Assembly: GCA_035353395.1 (NCBI GenBank)
Contig: DAOPZL010000074.1
Coordinates: 1 to 12,330 of the forward strand
DNA: 12,330 nt
Reading direction: 5' to 3'
Source: UBA1801 sp035353395
GTDB taxonomy: Bacteria > Acidobacteriota > Holophagae > Holophagales > Holophagaceae
The notes beneath the pieces were generated by a model. That model was not told where the DNA came from. It did not search any database and was given only the letters and a program-made list of their open reading frames with translations. The position numbers and the translations under genes were made by a program. Below, in pieces: positions 7,246-12,330 of this stretch. How positions within the stretch are numbered: the stretch's first letter is position 1; every line of letters begins with the position of its first letter.

Positions 7246-7821
7246 ATGGACGGATCGAGCGCGCTGGTCGAGATCACGCAGGCCTCCCACGGCGTCGTGA
7301 TCGACATGGCCTATGCGGGTCCCCGCAACTTCACGGGGCGTCCGGTCTACGAATCGAGCCGGTGCTGGCTGCACCGGGATGCGGAACCCCGCCTGGCGAG
7401 GGCCTGCGAGTTCGCAGCCCTCGCGGGCCTGAAGCTCAAGATCCTGGACGCCTACCGTTCCCCCCAGGCCCACGAGATGCTGAGCAGGTACATCTCGGAT
7501 CCGCGCTACGTCGCGGATCCCAAGAAGGGATCCAACCACAGCCGGGGCGTCGCCGTGGACCTCACGCTGGTGGACCGCCGGGGAAGGGAGCTCGACATGG
7601 GCACCACCTTCGACACGATGGACGAGCGCTCCCATCATTTCTACCCGTCCCTGCCGGCGGAAGTGCACCGGAACCGCCTCCTCCTGCTGGCTGTCATGGG
7701 CCAGGCCGGGTTCGACAGGCTGGACGAGGAGTGGTGGCATTATCAGATCCCGGACGCACGCAGCTATCCGATCATCCGGCCGACCGATCCTCCCGCGGTG
7801 GATCCCGGGCCTTGGAGGTGA
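7246..7821 (+). CDS. ddpX: D-alanyl-D-alanine dipeptidase, VanX/DdpX family
   Basis: A 191-residue zinc dipeptidase that splits D-Ala-D-Ala into two D-Ala. Expected residues are all visible: Arg71 in 'DAYRSP', zinc ligands His98 and Asp105 in 'SNHSRGVAVDL', 'MGTTFDTMDERSHH' (118-131), and catalytic Glu162 with zinc ligand His165 in 'EEWWHY'. There is no signal peptide, so it works in the cytoplasm on imported dipeptide, as E. coli DdpX does beside its own ddpABCDF importer. AAAGGCGGA (7234-7242) precedes the start. The gene is separated from the next by a single base and carries that gene's ribosome-binding site. No vanH or vanA-type ligase gene is nearby, so scavenging fits better than glycopeptide resistance. 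The D-Ala made would feed the upstream racemase. Confidence 0.93.
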   Translation: MDGSSALVEITQASHGVVIDMAYAGPRNFTGRPVYESSRCWLHRDAEPRLARACEFAALAGLKLKILDAYRSPQAHEMLSRYISDPRYVADPKKGSNHSRGVAVDLTLVDRRGRELDMGTTFDTMDERSHHFYPSLPAEVHRNRLLLLAVMGQAGFDRLDEEWWHYQIPDARSYPIIRPTDPPAVDPGPWR

Positions 7822-7822
7822 C

Positions 7823-8827
7823 ATGAAACTGACCTGGGAACCCATCACGCTGAATCTCAGGACCCCCTTCCGCATCGCCCACGGGACCTTCCCGCAGCGC
7901 TTCAACGTGCTGGTCAGGCTCGACGAGGGCATCGGCGAGGCGCCGGCGGTGACCTACTACGGCGAGACCCAGGACGTGATCACGGAATACATGTCCCGCG
8001 TCCCGGAGCTGGGCGACGATCCCTTCGACCTGGACGCCGTGCTGGACCGCCTGCCCCAGGGATCCAGGGCGGCGCGGGCCGCCATCGACATCGCCCTGCA
8101 CGACCTCTGGGGGAAGCGGCTGGGGCACCCCCTCTACCGCCTCTTCGGGCTCAACCCGGAGGCCCTGCCCCTCACCTCCTTCACCATCGGCATGGACGAG
8201 CCCGAGGAGATGGCCCGGCAGGCGAAGGAATCCGGCTACCCCGTCATCAAGATCAAGCTCGGGAGCGACCGGGACGAGGAGATCGTCACGGCCATCCGGA
8301 AGGCCACGGACGCCATCCTGCGGGTGGACGCCAACGCCGGCTGGACGCGGGAGCAGGCCGCGCGGCTCATCCCGCGTCTGGCGGCGCTGGGCCTGGAACT
8401 GATCGAGCAGCCGCTGGCGGCGGACGACATCGAGGGCCTGCGCTGGCTGCGGGCGAGGATGCAGGCCGAGGGCGTCAAGGTCCCCATCGTCGCGGACGAG
8501 AGCGCGCACACCGCCCAGGACATCGTCAAGCTCGCCGGGGCCGTGGACGGGGTCGTCGTCAAGCTCATGAAGACCCTGGGCATCCGCGGAGCCCTGAAGG
8601 CCATCCATACGGCCCGGGCGCTGGACATGAGGGTGATGCTCTCCTGCATGGTCGAGACCTCCGTGGGCGTCACGGCGGCGGCCCACCTGGCCCCCCTCTG
8701 CGACTACGTGGACCTGGACGGTCCCCTGCTCATCAGCAACGATCCCTACGTCGGGCTCGGCTACGACGGGGCCCGGATGGTCCTGCCCATGAGGCCCGGG
8801 ATCGGGGTCGTGCCTTCCCAGGCCTGA
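7823..8827 (+). CDS. ycjG: L-Ala-D/L-Glu epimerase, enolase superfamily
   Basis: A 334-residue enzyme of the muconate-lactonizing-enzyme subgroup. The active-site set is complete: Lys143 and Lys145 in 'VIKIKLG', metal ligands Asp169 ('RVDANAGW'), Glu195 ('LIEQPL') and Asp225 ('VADES'), and Lys247/Lys250 in 'VVVKLMKT'. The C-terminal 'DLDGP' (297-301) supplies the Asp-x-Asp pair that in known L-Ala-D/L-Glu epimerases (E. coli YcjG, B. subtilis YkfB) contacts the amino group of the dipeptide. The known reaction converts L-Ala-D-Glu, released from murein tripeptide, to L-Ala-L-Glu for ordinary peptidases. The start lies one base after ddpX, with GGAGGTG (7814-7820) inside the ddpX end. 'KTLGI' replaces the usual 'KTGGI', so a neighbouring dipeptide specificity cannot be excluded. 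Confidence 0.88.
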   Translation: MKLTWEPITLNLRTPFRIAHGTFPQRFNVLVRLDEGIGEAPAVTYYGETQDVITEYMSRVPELGDDPFDLDAVLDRLPQGSRAARAAIDIALHDLWGKRLGHPLYRLFGLNPEALPLTSFTIGMDEPEEMARQAKESGYPVIKIKLGSDRDEEIVTAIRKATDAILRVDANAGWTREQAARLIPRLAALGLELIEQPLAADDIEGLRWLRARMQAEGVKVPIVADESAHTAQDIVKLAGAVDGVVVKLMKTLGIRGALKAIHTARALDMRVMLSCMVETSVGVTAAAHLAPLCDYVDLDGPLLISNDPYVGLGYDGARMVLPMRPGIGVVPSQA

Positions 8828-8853
8828 CGGGGACCCGTACGGCCCGTGCCGGG

Positions 8854-8898
8854 GGATGGACGCCGGGTCGCGATCCTGGGACGATTCGATGTCCATCC
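8854..8898 (+). repeat. 8-bp inverted repeat upstream of the dapF-like gene
   Basis: GGATGGAC (8854-8861) and GTCCATCC (8891-8898) are perfect reverse complements around a 29-base spacer. They end two bases before the ribosome-binding site at 8901. In RNA they could form a weak stem-loop next to the translation start; in DNA they could be a regulator site. Either role is speculative. Confidence 0.4.
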
Positions 8899-8900
8899 GC

Positions 8901-8908
8901 GGGGAGGA
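8901..8908 (+). promoter_or_regulatory. Ribosome-binding site deciding the dapF-like start
   Basis: GGGGAGGA ends four bases before the ATG at 8913, which opens 'MADFRKYHGLGND', the standard DapF N-terminus. An in-frame ATG at 8856 would add 19 residues with no family resemblance and no comparable ribosome-binding site. Confidence 0.75.
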
Positions 8909-8912
8909 ATCC

Positions 8913-9743
8913 ATGGCTGATTTCAGGAAGTACCACGGGCTTGGCAACGACTATCTCGTGATCGATCCGGCGGAATGCCCCTTCGAGCCCACGCCCGAGG
9001 CCGTGCGCGCCGTCTGCGACCGCAACCGGGGCGTGGGCTCCGACGGGATCCTGCTCGGCCCCCTGCCGGACCCCCAGGGCCCCACCCTCCGGATCTTCAA
9101 TCCGGACGGCAGCGAGGCCGAGAAGAGCGGCAACGGCCTTCGCATCTTCGCCTGGTTCCTGTTCGAGCAGGGGCTCGTGGAGGGCCGGGAGTTCCCCCTG
9201 CGCACCAAGGGAGGGCCCGTGAAGGCCTGGATCCTCGATCCTTCCACGGGGCTCGTGCGGATGGACATGGGCTCCCCCAGCTTCGCGTCCCCCAGGGGTG
9301 GCGAGATCATCGACGAGGAGCACGAGATCGGCCGGGAGAAGGCCCACATCACCTTCGTTTCCATGGGCAACCCCCACTGCGTGGTGACGGGGCTCCCCGT
9401 GACGGAATCGCTCGCCAGGTGCCTCGGTCCCCTCGTGGAGCACGATCCCCTCTTCCCCGCCCGCACCAACGTGCAGTTCATGGAGCCCATCGGCCCCTCG
9501 GCGATCCGGATCGAGATCTGGGAGCGGGGCGCGGGCTACACCTTGGCCTCGGGGAGCTCCAGCTGCGCCGCGGCGGCCGCGGCCCGGCGGCTCGGGTTCG
9601 TGGGGGACGACGTGACGGTCCACATGCCCGGGGGCACCCTGCAGATCCGGTTCGCGGACGGCTCCGCCTACCTGACGGGGCCGGTGGAGAAGGCGTTCGA
9701 AGGCTCCTTCGCGCAGCCCCTGCTCCGGAAGATCAGGCCCTAG
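8913..9743 (+). CDS. DapF-like epimerase-fold protein with both catalytic cysteines replaced by serine
   Basis: A 276-residue protein of DAP-epimerase length and fold signature: 'YHGLGNDYLVID' (Asn12), 'NRGVGSDGIL', 'FNPDGSEAEKSGNGLR' (Asn63), 'SMGNPHCVV' (Asn153), 'TNVQFM' (Asn186) and 'WERGAGYTLASGSSSCAA' (Glu204, Arg205). Genuine DapF uses two cysteines as acid and base, in '(M)CGNG' and 'ACGTG'. Here these are Ser72 (AGC, 9126-9128) and Ser213 (TCG, 9549-9551). The second motif is further changed (ASGSSS for ACGTGA) and 'GAGET' is 'GAGYT'. Substrate-binding residues are kept, so it probably still binds an amino acid, but two-base cysteine epimerisation is impossible. It could be a racemase or epimerase using serines, a lyase-like enzyme or a binding protein. 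It closes the cell-wall peptide cluster, 85 bases after the dipeptide epimerase gene. Confidence 0.85.
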   Translation: MADFRKYHGLGNDYLVIDPAECPFEPTPEAVRAVCDRNRGVGSDGILLGPLPDPQGPTLRIFNPDGSEAEKSGNGLRIFAWFLFEQGLVEGREFPLRTKGGPVKAWILDPSTGLVRMDMGSPSFASPRGGEIIDEEHEIGREKAHITFVSMGNPHCVVTGLPVTESLARCLGPLVEHDPLFPARTNVQFMEPIGPSAIRIEIWERGAGYTLASGSSSCAAAAAARRLGFVGDDVTVHMPGGTLQIRFADGSAYLTGPVEKAFEGSFAQPLLRKIRP

Positions 9744-9763
9744 CAGCGCCGGGCCGGCAAATT

Positions 9764-9796
9764 CCACCCCCGCCGCACAGAACGGGGCGGGGGTGG
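9764..9796 (+). terminator. GC-rich hairpin between the dapF-like gene and pyrR
   Basis: CCACCCCCGCC (9764-9774) pairs perfectly with GGCGGGGGTGG (9786-9796): 11 bp with an 11-base loop. No T-run follows (GATAGACT), so it is a poor intrinsic terminator by the usual rule. It could still end the upstream transcript with Rho or slow polymerase, or act as a leader structure for pyrR. It lies 20 bases after the dapF-like stop codon and 33 before pyrR. Confidence 0.5.
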
Positions 9797-9815
9797 GATA
9801 GACTCTAGGGTGTTC

Positions 9816-9827
9816 ATCCAGGAGGTT
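9816..9827 (+). promoter_or_regulatory. pyrR ribosome-binding site overlapping a PyrR-box-like sequence
   Basis: ATCCAGGAGGTT contains the Shine-Dalgarno AGGAGG (9820-9825), four bases before the pyrR ATG. It also resembles the RNA consensus bound by PyrR, recalled as ARUCCNGNGAGGYU: UCC, A, G, GAGG, U and U are in order, one base is missing between the two G positions, and the first A is C. The flanking bases form only a weak stem (mostly G-U pairs), so regulation through this site is a hypothesis. Confidence 0.3.
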
Positions 9828-9829
9828 CG

Positions 9830-10375
9830 ATGTCTGACTTTCACGCCCCTTGTCTGCTAGATGCCCAGCAGATGGAGGCCTTCCTTCAGCGTCTCTGCCG
9901 GGAGATCGCGGCGGCCTTCGGTTCGGACCAGTCCCTGGTGCTCGTGGGGATCCGCAGCCGGGGCCTGCCCCTGGCCGAGCGCCTCGCGGGGATGCTCAAG
10001 GACATCCTGCACAAGGAGGTCCCCGTCGGGGTGCTGGACATCACCCTCTACCGGGACGACCTGACCGAGAAGGCCGGCAGTCCCATCGTCCGTCCCACGG
10101 AGATTCCCTTCCCCCTGACGGGGCGCACCGTGGTCCTGGTGGACGACGTGGTGTTCACGGGCAGGACCGTCCGGGCCGGCATGGACGCCCTCCTGGACCA
10201 CGGCCGGCCCAGGCGGGTGTGGCTGGCGGCCCTGGTGGACCGCGGCGGCCGGGAACTGCCCATCCAGCCGGACTTCGTCGGCCTCAAGCTGGAGATCCCG
10301 GGAACCCAGCGAGTCAGTGTCAAGGTGGTGGAAGTGGACAAGGTCGACGGCGTCTTCCTGGAGGCCAGAGGCTGA
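9830..10375 (+). CDS. pyrR: PyrR bifunctional pyr regulator / uracil phosphoribosyltransferase
   Basis: A 181-residue type I phosphoribosyltransferase. The PRPP-binding motif is at 101-113 (VVLVDDVVFTGRT), preceded by 'VGIRSRGLPLAERLA' and 'LDITLYRDDL', and followed by 'ALVDRGGRELPIQPDFVGL', which together are diagnostic of PyrR. In known bacteria it binds pyr mRNA when UMP is high, reducing expression, and has some uracil phosphoribosyltransferase activity. AGGAGG lies four bases before the ATG. Its stop is two bases from the pyrB start, so the two genes form a unit, as in many PyrR-regulated operons. No classical terminator/antiterminator leader is seen upstream, so control may be at translation or the protein may act mainly as an enzyme. 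Confidence 0.95.
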   Translation: MSDFHAPCLLDAQQMEAFLQRLCREIAAAFGSDQSLVLVGIRSRGLPLAERLAGMLKDILHKEVPVGVLDITLYRDDLTEKAGSPIVRPTEIPFPLTGRTVVLVDDVVFTGRTVRAGMDALLDHGRPRRVWLAALVDRGGRELPIQPDFVGLKLEIPGTQRVSVKVVEVDKVDGVFLEARG

Positions 10376-10377
10376 AC

Positions 10378-11337
10378 ATGACATCCGACCGCTACATCTT
10401 TCCCCACCGCCATCTCCTCGGCATCGAGCCGCTGAGCCCCCAGGACATCACCCTGATCCTCGACCAGGCCCAGGCCTTCGAGGAAGTCTGCGAACGGCCC
10501 GAGATCAAGATCGTCCCCGCCCTCCGCAAGCGCCTCATCGTCAACCTGTTCTTCGAGAACTCCACGCGCACCCGCAACAGCTTCGAGATCGCGGAGAAGC
10601 GCCTCTCCGCCGAGATCATCAACTTCGACGCCGACACGAGCGCCCTCAGCAAGGGCGAGACGCTGATCGACACCGCCATGAACCTGCAGGCGATGCATCC
10701 GGACCTCATCGTGATGCGCCACAGCGCTCCCGGCGCGCACCAGCTCCTGGCCCGCCACATGAAGGCGAGCATCGTGAACGCGGGTGACGGCGCCCACGAG
10801 CATCCCACCCAGGCCCTGCTGGACGCCTACACCATCCGCAAGCGTTTCGGCGGGTTCGAGGGCCTCAAGATCGCCATCGTGGGCGACATCCGCCACAGCC
10901 GCGTGGTGCGCTCCAACCTGTGGCTCCTCGAGAAGATGGGCGCGAAGGTCACCCTGGTGGGGCCGCCGACCCTGCTTCCGATGGAGATGAAGGCGACCTG
11001 GCCCACCGTGCAGTTCACGCACGACTTCGATTCCGTGATCGGGGACCAGGACGCCATCATGATGCTCAGGGCCCAGTTCGAACGAGGTACGGGCGAGTTC
11101 CTGCCCGGCCAGGGCGAGTACATCCGCTACTACCAGCTCAACGCGGCCCGCATGAAGCGGGCGAAGAAGGACGTGGCCGTGATGCATCCGGGCCCCATGA
11201 ACCGGGGCTTCGAGATCACCTCCGACGTGGCCGACGGCCCCCACAGCGTCATCCTCGACCAGGTGACCAACGGCGTGCCGGTGCGCATGGCCGTGCTCTA
11301 CATGCTCTGCAATCCCCACGGCGAGCAGGTGCCCTGA
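10378..11337 (+). CDS. pyrB: Aspartate carbamoyltransferase catalytic chain
   Basis: A 319-residue enzyme that joins carbamoyl phosphate and L-aspartate to make N-carbamoyl-aspartate, the first committed step of pyrimidine synthesis. The carbamoyl-phosphate motif 'FENSTRTRNSFE' is at 59-70, the mobile-loop 'SKGET' at 91-95, 'NAGDGAHEHPTQALLDAY' at 134-151, the second-domain 'VGDIRHSRVVRSN' at 168-180, and the aspartate-site 'HPGPMNRG' at 270-277. Length and motifs match the catalytic chain; no pyrI regulatory chain or pyrC follows in the window. Translation probably uses AGAGG at 10367-10371 inside the pyrR end. The gene ends 21 bases before a strong terminator, so the pyr operon here has only these two genes. 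Confidence 0.97.
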   Translation: MTSDRYIFPHRHLLGIEPLSPQDITLILDQAQAFEEVCERPEIKIVPALRKRLIVNLFFENSTRTRNSFEIAEKRLSAEIINFDADTSALSKGETLIDTAMNLQAMHPDLIVMRHSAPGAHQLLARHMKASIVNAGDGAHEHPTQALLDAYTIRKRFGGFEGLKIAIVGDIRHSRVVRSNLWLLEKMGAKVTLVGPPTLLPMEMKATWPTVQFTHDFDSVIGDQDAIMMLRAQFERGTGEFLPGQGEYIRYYQLNAARMKRAKKDVAVMHPGPMNRGFEITSDVADGPHSVILDQVTNGVPVRMAVLYMLCNPHGEQVP

Positions 11338-11358
11338 TCCGGGTGCAGGTCCCATGGG

Positions 11359-11384
11359 AAAGGCCCGGGTCGCCCCGGGCCTTT
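11359..11384. terminator. Bidirectional terminator between pyrB and the ferredoxin gene
   Basis: AAAGGCCCGGG (11359-11369) pairs perfectly with CCCGGGCCTTT (11374-11384): 11 bp with a four-base TCGC loop. TTTCTCATT follows on the + strand and TTTCCC on the - strand. It lies between two convergent genes, 21 bases after the pyrB stop and 25 bases past the ferredoxin stop, so it can end both transcripts. Confidence 0.88.
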
Positions 11385-11409
11385 CTCATTCGGAATGTGG
11401 GAATCGGGA

Positions 11410-11577
11410 CTAGGCCGGAACGATGGCTTCCGAAGGGCAGATGTCGACGCAGGTGCCGCAGTCCGTGCACTTCTCAGGGTCGATCTTGTAGATGTCGCCT
11501 TCGCTGATGGCTTCGACGGGGCACTCGGGCATGCAGGCGCCGCAGGCGACGCAGGAGTCGGTGATCTTGTGGGCCAT
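11410..11577 (-). CDS. 2[4Fe-4S] ferredoxin, clostridial type
   Basis: A 55-residue cytoplasmic electron carrier beginning MAHKITDSCV and ending in TAG (complement of 11410-11412). It has two classical cluster motifs: Cys9, 12, 15 and 19 (CVACGACMPEC) and Cys37, 40, 43 and 47 (CTDCGTCVDIC), each C-x2-C-x2-C-x3-C followed by Pro. The two halves are similar, as in ferredoxins that arose by duplication, and the length is standard. On the minus strand GGAGG (complement of 11585-11589) lies seven bases before the ATG. Such low-potential ferredoxins serve oxidoreductases such as pyruvate:ferredoxin oxidoreductase, but no partner gene is in the window. The overlapping longer minus-strand frame (11298-11639) lacks this structure and is a shadow. 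Confidence 0.95.
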   Translation of the reverse strand: MAHKITDSCVACGACMPECPVEAISEGDIYKIDPEKCTDCGTCVDICPSEAIVPA

Positions 11578-11738
11578 GGATTAACCTCCAGAAAAGGACC
11601 AGTGCTGAGGATACGAGAAAACGGCGCGGAGTAGATCACAAAATGCGATTCATCCTACAATTTCGGGAATTTGCAGCGTTTCCTGCATCCAGGCAGGAAC
11701 CGGCCGAGAGCCCGCAACATCCGACGGAAAGGTGAAAC
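11578..11738. other. Divergent spacer between the ferredoxin gene and gpmI
   Basis: A 161-base region that must hold promoters in both directions. For gpmI, TACAAT (11656-11661) is a good -10 match, but no matching -35 is seen 16-18 bases upstream. A small hairpin, TTCCTGC (11680-11686) with GCAGGAA (11693-11699), would lie in the gpmI leader. For the ferredoxin no promoter could be picked with confidence. Base composition is more AT-rich than the genes on either side. No convincing small gene with a ribosome-binding site was seen. Confidence 0.5.
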
Positions 11739-12330
11739 ATGATCCCAGGTCCCATCGCTCTGCTCATCCTGGACGGCTTCGGCGACGGGCCCAGGAACGC
11801 CTTCGACGCCGCCTTCGTCGCGGGGATGCCGGCCTTCAACGACCTGCGCCGGCGCTACGCCGCCACCCAGCTGCTCGCCGGGGGCGAGGCGGTGGGCCTG
11901 CCCGAGGGCCAGTTCGGGAACTCGGAGGTGGGCCACATGAACCTCGGGGCCGGGCGCGTGGTCTGGCAGGAGCTCACCCGCATCGACGCCGCCATCAGGA
12001 AGGGGACCTTCCGGAAGAACGAGCCGATGGCGGCCCTTCTCGCCGACCTCAAGGCCTCCGGCAAGCGCCTGCACCTCATGGGGCTGGTGAGCCCCGGCGG
12101 CGTCCACAGCCACCAGAACCACCTCGTCGCCCTCGCCCAGTGGGCCCAGGACGAGGGCGTGGCGACGGTCATCCACGCCTACCTGGACGGCCGCGACACG
12201 GAGCAGAAGAGCGCCGACGGCTTCCTTCAGTGGCTGGAATTCCAGGTCCGCAATCTGCCCCTGGTGAAGCTCGGAAGCCTCTGCGGGCGCTACGTGGTCA
12301 TGGACCGCGACAAGCGCTGGGAGCGCGTGG
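11739..12330 (+). CDS. gpmI: 2,3-bisphosphoglycerate-independent phosphoglycerate mutase (partial, 5' part)
   Basis: The first 197 codons of the gene; it continues past the window edge. The enzyme interconverts 3- and 2-phosphoglycerate in glycolysis and gluconeogenesis using two Mn2+ ions. Visible hallmarks are 'LLILDGFGDG' with metal ligand Asp12, 'GLPEGQFGNSEVGHMNLGAGR' region with phosphoserine nucleophile Ser62, 'LMGLVSPGGVHSH' beginning near residue 109, 'HAYLDGRDT' and 'GRYVVMDRDKRWERV' at the edge. These are shared across GpmI from bacteria and plants; 'GQF' replaces the common 'GQM'. AAAGG (11728-11732) lies six bases before the ATG. The gene is divergent from the ferredoxin and is probably transcribed on its own. 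Confidence 0.96.
   Translation, partial: MIPGPIALLILDGFGDGPRNAFDAAFVAGMPAFNDLRRRYAATQLLAGGEAVGLPEGQFGNSEVGHMNLGAGRVVWQELTRIDAAIRKGTFRKNEPMAALLADLKASGKRLHLMGLVSPGGVHSHQNHLVALAQWAQDEGVATVIHAYLDGRDTEQKSADGFLQWLEFQVRNLPLVKLGSLCGRYVVMDRDKRWERV

Noticed and set aside
7246..7821. VanX-family dipeptidase as part of a vancomycin-resistance locus
   Set aside because: No vanH-type dehydrogenase, D-Ala-D-Lac ligase or VanR/VanS genes are in the window; the importer and epimerase neighbours fit dipeptide scavenging.
5911..7932. Long minus-strand open frame (673 codons) opposite lysA and ddpX
   Set aside because: It is a shadow of the GC-rich codon pattern: low-complexity His, Asp, Gly and Arg composition, no family resemblance, and it covers two clear genes on the other strand.
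8856..8912. 19-residue extension of the dapF-like protein
   Set aside because: The family N-terminus begins at 8913, directly after a strong ribosome-binding site.
9799..9804. TAGACT as a -10 element for pyrR
   Set aside because: No -35 match exists at 16-18 bases upstream (the region is the hairpin loop), so it was not called as a promoter.
11298..11639. 113-codon minus-strand frame over the ferredoxin
   Set aside because: It is Pro/Ser-rich without motifs; the overlapping 55-codon frame has both 4Fe-4S cluster motifs and its own ribosome-binding site.

Overview
The window is GC-rich, with most third codon positions G or C, and densely coded. No tRNA, rRNA, CRISPR array, insertion sequence or phage gene is visible. 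It looks like a chromosomal region of a free-living, high-GC bacterium with meso-diaminopimelate (DAP) peptidoglycan. The mix of pyrR-pyrB, an E. coli-type lysA and a clostridial-type ferredoxin gives an impression of Acidobacteriota (Holophaga/Geothrix-like), but this is unverified and weak.

Region 1 (1-9743, all +) is the striking part. It starts with the 3' end of a peptide-binding protein gene, then a strong intergenic hairpin, then a complete Dpp/Opp-type ABC importer: two permeases (258-1178, 1195-2118) and two ATPases (2138-3136, 3133-4104). Six enzyme genes follow in the same direction: an alanine racemase overlapping the last ATPase by one base (4104-5207), a secreted YkuD-type L,D-transpeptidase (5230-5832), an E. 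coli-like diaminopimelate decarboxylase LysA (5992-7230), a VanX/DdpX-type D-Ala-D-Ala dipeptidase (7246-7821), an L-Ala-D/L-Glu epimerase of the enolase superfamily (7823-8827) and a DapF-like protein (8913-9743). Each acts on a bond or stereocentre specific to peptidoglycan stem peptides. The simplest reading is a system that imports cell-wall peptides and converts D-Ala, D-Glu-containing dipeptides and DAP into ordinary L-amino acids. It resembles the E. coli ddpX-ddpABCDF locus, but with the downstream catabolic enzymes added.

The DapF-like protein is the main oddity: both catalytic cysteines of DAP epimerase are serines here (Ser72, Ser213), while most substrate-binding residues are kept. 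It is therefore probably not an ordinary DAP epimerase.

Region 2 (9744-11384, +) is a pyrimidine pair, pyrR (9830-10375) and pyrB (10378-11337). It is preceded by an 11-bp GC-rich hairpin and closed by a strong terminator. A sequence close to the PyrR RNA-binding consensus overlaps the pyrR ribosome-binding site.

Region 3 has a 55-residue 2[4Fe-4S] ferredoxin on the minus strand (11410-11577), convergent with pyrB and sharing its terminator. A divergent 161-base spacer separates it from the start of gpmI (11739 to the window edge, +), cofactor-independent phosphoglycerate mutase. Regions 2 and 3 look like ordinary housekeeping genes. No stretch over 300 bases lacks a gene.
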